The notes under the pieces: generated by a model | Seen by the model: the letters and a program-made list of their open reading frames with translations, nothing else | Databases searched by the model: none | What the model was told of the DNA's origin: nothing | Translations under genes and position numbers: made by a program | In this document: one piece after another, positions 23,659-33,271 of the stretch | How positions within the stretch are numbered: position 1 is the first letter of the stretch | How the letters are laid out: each line of letters begins with the position of its first letter | Source: JACDHG01 sp963815295 | GTDB lineage: Bacteria; Actinomycetota; Actinomycetes; Propionibacteriales; Nocardioidaceae | Direction of reading: 5' to 3' | Length of the DNA: 64,000 bases | Assembly: GCA_963815295.1 (NCBI GenBank) | Contig: CAWFFZ010000008.1 | Location: 2,113,324 to 2,177,323, forward strand

Positions 23659-26600
23659 GTGTCCCTAATTGACCGCGGAGTGTTAATCCAGCAAATCTTT
23701 GTTCGGGTTCTTGGTGTCGCGAGGCTACGTCGGCGCGGCTCGTCCCTGGTTGCAGGTGTGATGGCTGTCGCGTTGGCGATGGGTGGTGTCGCGCTGGCCA
23801 GCCAGCCTGCGTCCCGGCCGCCGGTTCCTGACGCCTCCGCGTCCGCCGCACCTGCTCGGCCAGCCGGCTCCGCTGCCAGTGTCGAGCAGGCGTTCGGAGC
23901 GATGCCGGTGGCGTTCGTGCCCAACCGGGGACAGACAGACCCGCGGGTGCGGTACTACGCGGTCGGCCACCGCTACGCATTCTTCGCGACGCGCGACGAG
24001 CTGATGCTCTCGTTGAGCAAGGGGAAGCCGGCCCGCCACCTCGCCCTCGCCCTCCGCTTCCTCGACCGGAGCCCCCAGACGAAGGTCACCGCCGTCAAGA
24101 AGTTGCCAGGCTCGGTCAACTACCTCGCCGGTCGGAACCACGCCGACAACCGGATCGGGCTCGCTCGCTACCGCGACATCGTCTACCGCAACCTCTGGCC
24201 ACAGATAGACCTGCGGCTGCACGAACGTGCGGGGGTCCTGAAGTACGAGTTCCACGTGCGGCCTGGCGGGCGGGTGTCGGACATCCGCCTCGCGTACGCC
24301 GGTGCCCAGCGTCTGACGCTCGATTCCAACGGAGCGCTCCGGATCAAGACCGCCCTGGGCGTCCTTCGGGACTCGCGGCCGATCACCTACCAGACCATCG
24401 CCGGCAAGCGCGTGCCCGTGTCGAGCAGCTACCGGCTCGACGACCGCGGGAAGGCGCCACGCTTCGCATTCACCGTCGGTCGCCACCAGCGCGGCCACGA
24501 GCTGGTGATCGACCCCGGCGTGCAGTTCACGACGTTCCTCGGAGGCAACAGCAACGAGATCGGCGCCGGCATCGCGGTCGACGCCAACGGCAACTCGTAC
24601 GTCGCAGGCACCACGCAGTCGCCCAACTTCCCCACCACCACGGGAGCCTTTGATCGCACCGGTGCCGCCAACAACTTCGCCGACGCCTTCGTGACGAAGC
24701 TGAACCCAGCTGGAACGGCACTGGTCTACTCGACGTTCGTCGGCGGCAGCGATATGGAGTTCGGCAACGCCATCGCCGTGGACTCGAACGGCAACGCCTA
24801 CGTCACGGGCACCACGAAGTCCTCGAACTTCCCCACTACGGGAGGCGCCTTCGACCGCAGCCTCAACACCCCGGGGGACTGTCCGCGCTGCGGCATCGAC
24901 AACACCGACGGGTTCGTCTTCAAGCTCAACGCCGCCGGCTCACGGCTCACCTACTCCACGTACCTCGGAGGCGGCGCCGACATCGACTCACCGCGAGGTA
25001 TCGCGGTGAACGGCGCCGGAAACGCCTTCGTCGTCGGCGAGACGCCGTCGAGTGACTTCCCGACCACGTCCGGGGCGTTCCGCAGGACCAAGGCGGGCCA
25101 GATCGACATGTTCGTCACGAAGCTGAATCCGGCGGGTTCTGCTCTCGCGTACTCGACCTTCCTCGGGGGCGCGCAGGTCGACAACGGCCAGAGCGTCGCC
25201 GTCGACTCCAGCGGAAACGCGTACGCCTTGGGGGCCTCGAGCTCGACGAACTTCCCAACCACGGCTGGGGCCTTCGACCGGACGGCGAATGGCGGGTTCG
25301 ACGCCACCCTCACGAAGCTGAACCCAGCCGGGTCCGCGCTTGTCTACTCGACCTACCTCGGTGGTCAGGACTTCGATGGCGGTAACGATGTCACGCTCGA
25401 CGGCGCACGCTATGCGTATGTCGCCGGCACCACCACCTCGACGAACTTCCCCACCACGCCAGGTGCCTTCGACACCACGCCTGACGGCAATGACGGCTTC
25501 GTCACGAAGTTCAACGCCGCGGGCTCGGCGCTGGTGTACTCGACCATGCTCGGCGGGTCCGCGAGTGACTCTGCCAACGGCATCGTGCTCGACGATGCGG
25601 GCAACGCCTGGCTGGCCGCCAACACGACGTCCGCGAACTTCCCCGTCAGCGCCGACGCCCCGGACCGCACCATTAATGGCGGAAGCGACGCCGTCTTCGC
25701 CAAGCTGAACGCCACCGGCTCCGCCCTGCCCTTCGCCACCTTCCTCGGCGGCTCGCAGTCCGAGGGGGCCAACGACATCGGGCGGGACGCTGCGGGGAAC
25801 CTCTACATCACGGGCAGCACGTTCTCGATGGACTTCCCGGCCACCGTTGGGGCGTTCGACACGGTCTGGAACGGCGACCTGTCAATCTTCTGGGGCGACG
25901 CCTTCGTCTCGAAGCTGTCGCTCACCGGAGGTTCGACGCCGCCTGCCCCGCCGCCGGTCCCGGCCGCACCCACGCTGCTGGCGCCGGCTAACGGTGCGAA
26001 CCCCGAACAGCCGGTTGGCTTCGACTGGAGCGACGTGACCAGTGCGGCGTCATACCGGATCGAGATCGACGACTCGAGCGCCTTCACCGCGCCACTCGTG
26101 CGCACGGCGATGGTGACGTCGTCGTCGTACCTCGCGGGTGGCCTGCCGACCACAAACCTGTTCTGGCGGGTGCGCGCCATCAACTTCGCGGGAGTGCCCG
26201 GCGCATACTCCGCTACCAGGAGCTTCCGGCCACAGGCCGCCCCCGACCCCACCACATTGACGAACCTCGACATCAACCCAGCCCAGGTCGCCGGCGGCGA
26301 TGCGTCTAGCGGCACCGTGATCGTCAGCGTCTCGGCCCCAGACACCACGGTCATCTCGCTGTCGAGCAGCAACCCCGCGGTCGCGAGCGTGCCTGCCACC
26401 GTCACGGTGCCGACCGGGGGCTTCACGGGGACGTTCACCATCTCGACCTCACCGGTCGCGAGCACCACCAACGTCGTCATTACCGCAACGCTCAACGGTT
26501 CGTCGCGCTCGGCAACCCTCACCGTCACGAACGGTCCGGAAGAGCCGTCGGCATCGCTGCAGAACCTGTTCCTGAGCCCCTCGACCGTCAGGGGTGGCAC

Positions 26601-26841
26601 CGGTGCGCAGGGAGCCTTGATCCTGTTTGGCAACGCGCCCTCGGCCGGCGCCGTGGTTTCACTGTCGAGCAGCAACCCTGCGGTGGCAGCCGTGCCGGCG
26701 AACGCGACAGTGCCCGCAGGTGGTTGGTCGAAGGTGTTCGACATCACGACCTCTGCGGTGAGCAGCCCCAGGTCGGTCACGATCACGGCGTCGTACGGGG
26801 GTGTGACCCGCAGCGAGATCCTGACCGTGACGCCCGGCTAG
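23659..26841 (+). CDS. Secreted SBBP-repeat (beta-propeller-type) protein
   Basis: 1060 residues. After a hydrophobic export signal near residues 32-48 comes a DUF7948-like domain (AFVPNRGQTDPRVRYYA), then eight or so SBBP repeats of 55-65 residues, each with a YSTxLGG strand, a GIAVDxxGNAYVxGxT strand and a NFPTTxGAFD loop. A fibronectin-III-like domain follows (PTLLAPANGANPEQP), and two roughly 90-residue Ig/Big-like repeats at the end both contain ISLSSSNPAV or a close variant. No catalytic or anchoring motif is visible. GTG 23659 is chosen for the AGGAGG upstream. A surface or extracellular adhesive role is inference. Confidence 0.9.
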   Translation: MSLIDRGVLIQQIFVRVLGVARLRRRGSSLVAGVMAVALAMGGVALASQPASRPPVPDASASAAPARPAGSAASVEQAFGAMPVAFVPNRGQTDPRVRYYAVGHRYAFFATRDELMLSLSKGKPARHLALALRFLDRSPQTKVTAVKKLPGSVNYLAGRNHADNRIGLARYRDIVYRNLWPQIDLRLHERAGVLKYEFHVRPGGRVSDIRLAYAGAQRLTLDSNGALRIKTALGVLRDSRPITYQTIAGKRVPVSSSYRLDDRGKAPRFAFTVGRHQRGHELVIDPGVQFTTFLGGNSNEIGAGIAVDANGNSYVAGTTQSPNFPTTTGAFDRTGAANNFADAFVTKLNPAGTALVYSTFVGGSDMEFGNAIAVDSNGNAYVTGTTKSSNFPTTGGAFDRSLNTPGDCPRCGIDNTDGFVFKLNAAGSRLTYSTYLGGGADIDSPRGIAVNGAGNAFVVGETPSSDFPTTSGAFRRTKAGQIDMFVTKLNPAGSALAYSTFLGGAQVDNGQSVAVDSSGNAYALGASSSTNFPTTAGAFDRTANGGFDATLTKLNPAGSALVYSTYLGGQDFDGGNDVTLDGARYAYVAGTTTSTNFPTTPGAFDTTPDGNDGFVTKFNAAGSALVYSTMLGGSASDSANGIVLDDAGNAWLAANTTSANFPVSADAPDRTINGGSDAVFAKLNATGSALPFATFLGGSQSEGANDIGRDAAGNLYITGSTFSMDFPATVGAFDTVWNGDLSIFWGDAFVSKLSLTGGSTPPAPPPVPAAPTLLAPANGANPEQPVGFDWSDVTSAASYRIEIDDSSAFTAPLVRTAMVTSSSYLAGGLPTTNLFWRVRAINFAGVPGAYSATRSFRPQAAPDPTTLTNLDINPAQVAGGDASSGTVIVSVSAPDTTVISLSSSNPAVASVPATVTVPTGGFTGTFTISTSPVASTTNVVITATLNGSSRSATLTVTNGPEEPSASLQNLFLSPSTVRGGTGAQGALILFGNAPSAGAVVSLSSSNPAVAAVPANATVPAGGWSKVFDITTSAVSSPRSVTITASYGGVTRSEILTVTPG

Positions 26842-26912
26842 CGACGTCTGCACGTCACGCGTACATGGGGCCTGACTCCGGAGTCGGTGGCCACACCCGA
26901 AATACTCACGGC

Positions 26913-27974
26913 ATGACTTCGATGACGCGTGAGGCATTCGTCCAGCGGATGAACGACTCGACACTAGGTGTGTTCGACATCGCATCCACCTACCTGGGAG
27001 TGAAGCTGGGGTTCTACCGTTCGCTCGCTAACGACGGACCTGCCAGCGCCGCCGAGCTGTCGGAGCGGACTGGCACCAACGAGCGGCTGGTGCGCGAGTG
27101 GCTTGAGCAACAGGGCGCCACCGAGCTGCTAGTGGCGACGAACGACAGCGACGAGTGGCGGTTCGCGCTGCCCGCCGGGCATGCCGACGTACTGCTGGAT
27201 CCCGACGCGCTCGACGGCGTCGCTGGCACGATGCTGTCGCTGGTCGCCGACCTTGTGCAGGTGCCCCGGCTGGTCGAGTCTTTCCGTACCGGCGTCGGCA
27301 TCCCGTATGACGACTACGGTCCGGACGAGGCCGAGGGTCAGGCGATGGGCACCCGTCCGGTCTATCGGGCCGAGATCGAGAGCTGGTTCGCCGCCGTCCC
27401 CGATCTGGTCGAGCGACTCGCGAGCGGCAACGTTCGGGTGCTGGACATCGGCTGTGGCATCGGTTGGTCCAGCGTCAGCATCGCCCAGGCCTATCCGGGT
27501 GTGACGGTGGACGGCGTCGATCTGCACGCTGCCTCGATCGAAGAAGCTCAACGGGTGGCTGTGGCCGAGGGTGTGACCGATCAGGTGCGGTTCGAGGTGC
27601 GCGACGCCGCCTCTTTGTCCGGCGCCGGGTATGACGTGGCGACCATGTTCGAGATGCTGCACGATCTGGCGCGGCCGGTTGAGGCGCTGCGCGCCGCCCG
27701 AGAGGCCCTAGGCCCGGGAGGCGTGGTGCTGGTTGCCGACGAGCCGACCGAGGACGCGTACGCCGGATCGGCAGACGATCAGGAGCGGCGGCACTACGGC
27801 TATAGCCTGCTGCACTGCCTGCCCGCGAGCATGACCGAGCCAGGCTCCGCCGCCACCGGGACGCTGATACGCCCAGACATCGTCCGTCGCTACGCCACCG
27901 AGGCTGGCTTCGCCACAGTCGAGGTGCTGCCAGTCGAGAGCGTCGCCTTCCGCCTGTATCTGCTGCGACCCTGA
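26913..27974 (+). CDS. Class I SAM-dependent methyltransferase with winged-helix N terminus
   Basis: 353 residues. Residues 15-90 form a winged-helix-like dimerisation domain (ASAAELSERTGTNERLVREWL). The Rossmann fold follows, with motif I VLDIGCGIGWSSVSIA and acidic loop VDGVDLH. Substrate unknown; the layout matches O- or small-molecule methyltransferases. It is downstream of the SBBP protein, across a perfect 12-bp palindrome (GACTCCGGAGTC at 26874). Confidence 0.9.
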   Translation: MTSMTREAFVQRMNDSTLGVFDIASTYLGVKLGFYRSLANDGPASAAELSERTGTNERLVREWLEQQGATELLVATNDSDEWRFALPAGHADVLLDPDALDGVAGTMLSLVADLVQVPRLVESFRTGVGIPYDDYGPDEAEGQAMGTRPVYRAEIESWFAAVPDLVERLASGNVRVLDIGCGIGWSSVSIAQAYPGVTVDGVDLHAASIEEAQRVAVAEGVTDQVRFEVRDAASLSGAGYDVATMFEMLHDLARPVEALRAAREALGPGGVVLVADEPTEDAYAGSADDQERRHYGYSLLHCLPASMTEPGSAATGTLIRPDIVRRYATEAGFATVEVLPVESVAFRLYLLRP

Positions 27975-28006
27975 CGGCAGCAAAACCGAGTGTCTCAAGT
28001 CGGTTG

Positions 28007-29374
28007 TTACTCCGAGACTCTGCGACATGGTGTGTCGACCCCGCTCTGGTGGAACACCAACTCACCGTCCGCGGACAGCGTCAGGGTGCTGTCAACGGAC
28101 TGAGAAGCGATCTTGGTTCCCTCCTCCGCCGAGAACGGGATGACCGGCTGGTCTCCGACGACCACGTTGAGTTGGTCGCCGACCCGTGTCACGCCGAGGC
28201 GGACACCCGAAGGCAGCTCGAACACCCCGGTGAACTGATCAAGCCCGGGCCCACGCGGCGGTGGCGCGTCGAACGGTTCGCTCGTGTAGCCGGGCCACGC
28301 ATGCTCCCGGGCGATGGCATTGAACGCGTCCATGACCACCCACGACCCACTGTCGCTGTTGGTCATCACCGCAGCGCCCACGCCAACGTCTCGGTGGGCC
28401 ATGAGATGGCACCGGAACCCTTCGTTTCCGCCGCTGTGCCCAAAGTACGTCGTCCGCCCTTCTGCCCACCGGACGAACGGTCCGAGCCCGACCGCATTTA
28501 GCCCACCGATCCGGTCGGCATCGGGAGTGGGGGGCGTCTGGGCGGTGAGCATCTGCTCGGCCATGGCACTGGAGATCGGGCCGTCCATACTGCCGGCGAC
28601 CGCGCGTTGGATGCCTAAAGCGAAGCGAGCCAGGTCGCCCGGGGTTGTCCAGAGTCCGGCGGCGCCCTGCTCCGGGTAGGTATGCCAGTCGCCTTCGATC
28701 GGCGTTCCGTCGGTGTGATGGGCAGTCGCAGCCTCGTCGGACCGTGCCTCAGGAATTGGTTGCTCGAAGGTGCTGTACTCCATACCGAGCGGCTGGAGGA
28801 CGAGCTCGCGTAAGAGCTCGGCGATCGCGACACCGGTGACCTCCTCGAGCAGAAGCTGCATGACGGTCGTGCCGCCACCGGAGTACCGGAACTGCACGCC
28901 GGGCGCGATGTCGACCCGCACCCCCTCGGTGTTAGCTGGGGCGATGCCTGACAGCACCTGGACAAGGGTCGGCAATGACTGCCCCCGCGGATAGCCAGGG
29001 AAGCCGTGAGCGGTCAGACCCGCGGAGTGGCTGACGATCTGCCTAAGCGTGACTCGCGGCTGCCAGCCTCCGTTCGCCGGGACCCGCCACGATTTGAGGT
29101 GGTCATTCACGTCGGCGTCGAGGTCGAGCCGCCCTTGCTCGACAAGGCGGAGCATCCCCATTGCTGTCACCGGTTTGCTGATCGAGCACGCCTGGAAAAG
29201 GGTTGACGGTGTGACGGGAGACGACGTTCCAGCCGTCCGGTCGCCATACACGCGCTCCTCGGTGATCTGACCATCCTTGATGATCGCCACGCTGACCCCT
29301 GGGACGCAGTGCTCCGCCATGCGGTCCAAGATCGGGAGGTCGTAGAGATGGGTTGCGTCCGACGTCGTTGTCAC
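28007..29374 (-). CDS. Serine hydrolase of the beta-lactamase/class C family
   Basis: 455 residues. The catalytic tetrad motif SxxK is in ACSISKPVT, the Tyr motif in RYSGGG and the third motif in FGHSGGNEG. These are hallmarks of penicillin-binding-protein-like esterases and DD-peptidases. There is no signal peptide, so it is probably a cytoplasmic esterase rather than a resistance enzyme. GTG 29374 is favoured, with GAGGAG 5 bases upstream. A C-terminal lipocalin-like domain follows the hydrolase. Confidence 0.9.
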   Translation of the reverse strand: MTTTSDATHLYDLPILDRMAEHCVPGVSVAIIKDGQITEERVYGDRTAGTSSPVTPSTLFQACSISKPVTAMGMLRLVEQGRLDLDADVNDHLKSWRVPANGGWQPRVTLRQIVSHSAGLTAHGFPGYPRGQSLPTLVQVLSGIAPANTEGVRVDIAPGVQFRYSGGGTTVMQLLLEEVTGVAIAELLRELVLQPLGMEYSTFEQPIPEARSDEAATAHHTDGTPIEGDWHTYPEQGAAGLWTTPGDLARFALGIQRAVAGSMDGPISSAMAEQMLTAQTPPTPDADRIGGLNAVGLGPFVRWAEGRTTYFGHSGGNEGFRCHLMAHRDVGVGAAVMTNSDSGSWVVMDAFNAIAREHAWPGYTSEPFDAPPPRGPGLDQFTGVFELPSGVRLGVTRVGDQLNVVVGDQPVIPFSAEEGTKIASQSVDSTLTLSADGELVFHQSGVDTPCRRVSE

Positions 29375-29560
29375 AGGCACTCCTCGCGTTGGAGGTGCCC
29401 ATTCTTAACTAAGGCCCTCGAGCCGAGGCCGAGACCCGGCAGATGCCGAGCGCGACCTGGATGCCGTGCAGGCACGCAGCGCCTAGCCAACATCCGGCTT
29501 TCCCGAGGTCTGTCAGCCGGGGAATTTGGAACGTCGGCGGTTCCGTCTACGGTTTCGCCC

Positions 29561-30130
29561 ATGACTGAAAGCGATTACCCCTGGGAACCCCCGCTCGCCG
29601 GGACTGAGACCGAGCACCTCATCGGTGCGCTCGACCGCCTGCGCATGACCTTCCGCTGGAAGGCTGACGACCTCGACGCGGCCGGGCTGCAGACCCGCAT
29701 CGGCGCGTCATCGCTCACCATCGGCGGTCTGCTCAAACATCTCGCCGCATTGGAGGACTACTCGTTCACCACCAAGCTGAGCGGGAAGCCGATTGGCGCG
29801 CCCTGGGACAGCACAGGATGGGATGGCAGTAACGACTGGGAGTTCACGTCCGCCGCCCACGACACCCCCGACGAGTTGTACGCACTCTGGGACGGCGCGG
29901 TCCGGCGATCCCGTGCTCGGCTCGACGCGGCCTTGGCCGAGGGAGGGCTCGACCAGCTCATCGACGCCTCCGGGTCTGACGGACGCCATGCCAGCCTGCG
30001 CAGGCTCATCTGCGACCTGATCGAGGAGTACGGCCGACACACCGGGCATGCCGACTTGCTCCGCGAAGCGGTGGACGGAGTAGTCGGTGAGGACCCTCCG
30101 GCTGGATGGCACGCTCGAGCGGGCCGGTGA
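29561..30130 (+). CDS. DinB-family (DUF664) protein
   Basis: 189 residues of a four-helix bundle. DUF664 members belong to the DinB/mycothiol-transferase superfamily; the metal-binding histidines can be placed at KHLAALEDY, and at GRHTGHADLLRE near the end. A role in thiol-dependent detoxification is known for relatives, but the substrate is unknown. A second, related DinB gene lies 2 kb away at 31976. Confidence 0.87.
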   Translation: MTESDYPWEPPLAGTETEHLIGALDRLRMTFRWKADDLDAAGLQTRIGASSLTIGGLLKHLAALEDYSFTTKLSGKPIGAPWDSTGWDGSNDWEFTSAAHDTPDELYALWDGAVRRSRARLDAALAEGGLDQLIDASGSDGRHASLRRLICDLIEEYGRHTGHADLLREAVDGVVGEDPPAGWHARAGR

Positions 30131-30217
30131 ATGTGCGCCTGGACGTCGAAGTGTGACCAGTCCTGGCCGCTGCCAGACTGTCAGACCAACGCCTCCCGAT
30201 GACCAAGGAGTAGTTCG

Positions 30218-30850
30218 ATGCGGAAGATCACTGCTGGTCTGTTCATCTCGCTCGACGGCGTCGTCGAGGACCCCGGGGATTGGCACTTCCCCTACTTCAA
30301 CGACGAGATGGGCGCTGCCGTCGACGGCCAGATGGGCCATGTCGACACGATGTTGTTCGGTCGCAAGACCTATGACAGCTTCGCTGGTGCGTGGCCAGAC
30401 CGCGAGGCCGCCGGTGAGGAAGACGCCGACTTTGCCAAGGCACTAGGCGACACACGCAAGATCGTGGTTTCGAACCAGAATCTGGAGTTCACCTGGCGCA
30501 ACAGTGAGCAGCTGAAGGGCGACCTCGTCGAGACCGTTGCCGCACTGAAGAACGAGCCGGGCGATTCGGATATCGCGATGAGCGGGTCAGTGTCCGTCGT
30601 TCGTCAGCTGATGACCGCCGGTCTTGTCGACGAGCTGCATTTGCTGGTCCACCCGATCGCCGTCCGCAAAGGTTTGCGGCTGTTCGACGACGGTGAGACC
30701 CCGATGCCGTTGCGGCTGGTTTCCTGCCAACCTTTCAAGACTGGCGTTCTGCACCTCATTTACGCCCCGGCCGACTCGACTCCCGCGGGCACGTACGACG
30801 ATGCCAAAGGGCACCTGCCACAGGATGACAACAACCAACAGCCCGCGTGA
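30218..30850 (+). CDS. RibD/dihydrofolate-reductase-fold protein
   Basis: 210 residues of the RibD C-terminal domain: start MRKITAGLFISLDGVVE, NADPH-binding MLFGRKTYDSF, and AMSGSVSVVRQLMTAGLVDELHLLVHP. Standalone proteins of this group are NADPH-dependent reductases with unknown substrates. The family match covers about 185 residues, and the tail is polar. AAGGAG precedes ATG. Confidence 0.92.
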   Translation: MRKITAGLFISLDGVVEDPGDWHFPYFNDEMGAAVDGQMGHVDTMLFGRKTYDSFAGAWPDREAAGEEDADFAKALGDTRKIVVSNQNLEFTWRNSEQLKGDLVETVAALKNEPGDSDIAMSGSVSVVRQLMTAGLVDELHLLVHPIAVRKGLRLFDDGETPMPLRLVSCQPFKTGVLHLIYAPADSTPAGTYDDAKGHLPQDDNNQQPA

Positions 30851-30863
30851 GCGGCCACGTCCC

Positions 30864-31964
30864 GTGACCGTCCACGAGCTGTCGCGCACCGACGCACGCC
30901 GCATCGCCGTGCGCGCCCAGCTGTTGGATCGCGCGCGACCGACCGACCTGCACGACCTGGTGCGTCACCTCACTCTGCTCAAGATCGATCCGACAGCAGC
31001 CATCGCGCCGAGTGCCGATCTGGTGGCCTGGAGTCGCCTCGGGTCGTCGTACTCACCGGCACATCTCGTCACGGCGCTGGAGGACCAGACACTGATTGAG
31101 CTGCACCTGATGATCCGGCCCAGCGAGGACCTCGCGCTCTTTCGTGCCGAGATGGCCGAGTGGCCAGGCCGCGGTGAGCTGCTCGAATGGCAGGAGTACA
31201 TCCGCGACTGGGTGCAGGCCAACGACGGGTGCCGCCAAGAGATCCTCGAGCTGCTCGACGTCGAGGGTCCACTCACCTCGCGCGAGCTTCCCGACACCTG
31301 CGAGATTCCGTGGCAGTCCAGCGGCTGGACGAACAACCAGAACGTCATCAAGATGCTCGACTTCATGGTGCAGCGCGGCGAGGTCGCGACCGCAGGTCGC
31401 AAGGGCCGGGAGCGGCTCTTTGACCTGGCCGAGCGGGTCTATCCCGACGACCCGGTCGTTCCCGTCGACGAGGCGAAGCGCATCTGCGACGAGCGTCGGC
31501 TGCGGGCACTGGGCATCGCGCGTGCCAAGGCACCGGTGACACCATCGGAGCCGAACGACGTGGGGGCAGCCGGCGAACCCGCCGTCATCGAGGGAGTCAA
31601 GGGCACGTGGCGCGTCGACCCCACCCTGCTCGGCGGGCGGTTCGCCGGACGGGCGGCTCTGCTGTCCCCGTTGGACCGACTGGTCTACGACCGCAAACGC
31701 ACGCTCGAGATCTTCGAATTCGACTACCAGCTGGAGATGTACAAGCCGGCAGCCACTCGGAGATGGGGCTACTTCGCGCTGCCGATCCTGTACGGCGACC
31801 GGCTGGTAGGCAAGCTCGACGCCACCGCCGATCGCAACGCCGGAGTCCTCCGGGTCGACGCCATCCACGAGGATGCGCCCTTCACGAAAACCATGACCGC
31901 GGCCGTCGACCGCGAGATCAAGGACTTGGCGCGCTGGCTCGACCTGGACCTCGTGCTGGCATGA
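30864..31964 (+). CDS. AlkZ/YcaQ-like winged-helix DNA glycosylase
   Basis: 366 residues of the HTH_42 family whose characterised members (AlkZ, YcaQ) unhook interstrand crosslinks and bulky alkylated bases. Recognisable features are the opening ELSRTDARRIAVRAQLL, PTDLHDLVRHL, and the closing MTAAVDREIKDLARWL. Catalytic QxQ or QxD residues of AlkZ could not be fixed from reading alone. GTG 30864 starts exactly where family members start; an ATG at 30825 overlaps the RibD gene. Confidence 0.85.
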   Translation: MTVHELSRTDARRIAVRAQLLDRARPTDLHDLVRHLTLLKIDPTAAIAPSADLVAWSRLGSSYSPAHLVTALEDQTLIELHLMIRPSEDLALFRAEMAEWPGRGELLEWQEYIRDWVQANDGCRQEILELLDVEGPLTSRELPDTCEIPWQSSGWTNNQNVIKMLDFMVQRGEVATAGRKGRERLFDLAERVYPDDPVVPVDEAKRICDERRLRALGIARAKAPVTPSEPNDVGAAGEPAVIEGVKGTWRVDPTLLGGRFAGRAALLSPLDRLVYDRKRTLEIFEFDYQLEMYKPAATRRWGYFALPILYGDRLVGKLDATADRNAGVLRVDAIHEDAPFTKTMTAAVDREIKDLARWLDLDLVLA

Positions 31965-31975
31965 CCCCGACGTCG

Positions 31976-32491
31976 CTACTTGTCCGTCGTGCCGTCGATG
32001 CACTCGCGGAGCAGGTCAGCGTGGCCGTTGTGCTGGGCATACTCCTCGATCATGTGGACGACCACAGCGCGCACCGACATGACGCCCGCTCGAGCTGTGA
32101 TGGTGTCGTCGTATGACGCCGCGGCCAATGCTTCATCGGCCAGCCGACACTCCTCGAGCAGACTCTCGTAGTCAGCGGGTGCCTGCCCTGGGTCGAGATC
32201 TTCGAAGTCAGCATCCTTGCCCAGAGCGCGGTCATACATCGGCTCGTGGTCTTCCTGGGCGATCCGCTCGCGGAACCAGACCCGCTCGACCTTGGCCATG
32301 TGGCGGATCAGGCCGAGCAAGGACAGGTTGGATGGCGGCACTGCAAGCTCCGCCAACTGCTCACCGGTGAGGCCCGAGCACTTGTGTCTCAGGTACGCGC
32401 GGTGCCAGGCAAGAAAGCCCTCGAGGATTGGCCGGTCATCGCCGGTGAGAGAAAATTCAGGCAGTGACACGTCGGGCGCGGTCCAGGTCAT
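31976..32491 (-). CDS. DinB-family (DUF664) protein
   Basis: 171 residues with the same fold as the protein at 29561: LIRHMAKVERVWFRE near the middle and EEYAQHNGHADLLRE at the end carry the metal-ligand histidines. It is convergent with the AlkZ-like glycosylase, 11 bases between stops. Predicted to be a thiol-dependent (mycothiol) transferase or detoxifier. Confidence 0.9.
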   Translation of the reverse strand: MTWTAPDVSLPEFSLTGDDRPILEGFLAWHRAYLRHKCSGLTGEQLAELAVPPSNLSLLGLIRHMAKVERVWFRERIAQEDHEPMYDRALGKDADFEDLDPGQAPADYESLLEECRLADEALAAASYDDTITARAGVMSVRAVVVHMIEEYAQHNGHADLLRECIDGTTDK

Positions 32492-32530
32492 ACGCCATCA
32501 TCACATCGGGGTAGCCGGCCTGCCTCGGGG

Positions 32531-33220
32531 CTAGGCGCGCGGCCGTTTTCTCAGGTCCTCGAGTGCCTGCAGCGTCCATGCCTCCACGTCAGGCTTGAAA
32601 ACCCCGAGTCCAGACAGGACCTGCGCGCCCGGCTCCTCCCGAGCTTCGAGCAGGCCGAGGAGGATGTGTTCGGTGCCGACATAGTTGTGACCAAGCCGCA
32701 GCGCCTCCCGCACGCTGAGCTCATAGACCTTCCTGAGGCCGGCGGAGAAGGGTGCGTGATCGGCGCTCGACTCGCCCGCCGGTGGAAGGGCCGCGCCCGC
32801 TGCAGCGCTGACGGCCGTCTTGCCAACGCCCGCAGCCTCAATCGCCCGCCCCGCCAACCCTTCCCATTCCGCGAGGAGACCCAAGATGAGGTGGAGACTC
32901 GTGACTTCGTCGTGACCCAGATTGCGGGACTCGTTCTGTGCCTTGAGCACCACGACCTTCGCACGGTTGGTGAAACGATCCATGGTGGTGTCACCGGCGA
33001 CGAAGCGCTTTTGAGCGGCCTGCTTGGTCACGCCCATGCTCTGCCCGATCATCGTCCACGAGGCACCGGCGCGACGCGCCTGATCGACGAAGTGGCCGAC
33101 CAGATGATCGGCGAGGTCGCCGAGGTTGTCGGCCAACGCGCACGCTTCGGCAAGGTGGTCGAGGGCGCTGCCGTCGGGATGGCGACTCTTGGCCTGGTTG
33201 ATGAGTTCGTCCAACGTCAT
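32531..33220 (-). CDS. Clp_N-domain regulator with N-terminal helix-turn-helix
   Basis: 229 residues. The first 65 contain a compact HTH (ASWTMIGQSMGVTKQAAQKRF); residues 80-225 are two ClpA/ClpC N-terminal repeats (TSLHLILGLLAEWEG and VGTEHILLGLLEAREE). No ATPase domain is present, so it is not a chaperone but probably a DNA-binding protein that uses the Clp_N domain as a protein-interaction sensor. The start codon lies one base from two palindromes that overlap its own promoter, suggesting autoregulation. An upstream ATG at 33256 would lie inside the operator. Confidence 0.9.
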   Translation of the reverse strand: MTLDELINQAKSRHPDGSALDHLAEACALADNLGDLADHLVGHFVDQARRAGASWTMIGQSMGVTKQAAQKRFVAGDTTMDRFTNRAKVVVLKAQNESRNLGHDEVTSLHLILGLLAEWEGLAGRAIEAAGVGKTAVSAAAGAALPPAGESSADHAPFSAGLRKVYELSVREALRLGHNYVGTEHILLGLLEAREEPGAQVLSGLGVFKPDVEAWTLQALEDLRKRPRA

Positions 33221-33221
33221 A

Positions 33222-33268
33222 GCGTCAACCCTAGGTTGACGCCGGCAGATCGTCAACCGCAGGTTGAC
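33222..33268 (-). promoter_or_regulatory. Clp_N regulator promoter with two palindromic operators
   Basis: Two copies of GTCAACC-N3-GGTTGAC at 33224-33240 and 33252-33268, with centres 28 bases apart. On the minus strand TTGACG (33256-33251) and TAGGGT (33233-33228) have a 17-base spacer, so one palindrome covers the -35 and the other the -10. Seven bases separate the -10 from the ATG at 33220, which implies a leaderless or nearly leaderless mRNA. Confidence 0.72.
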
Positions 33269-33271
33269 GGT

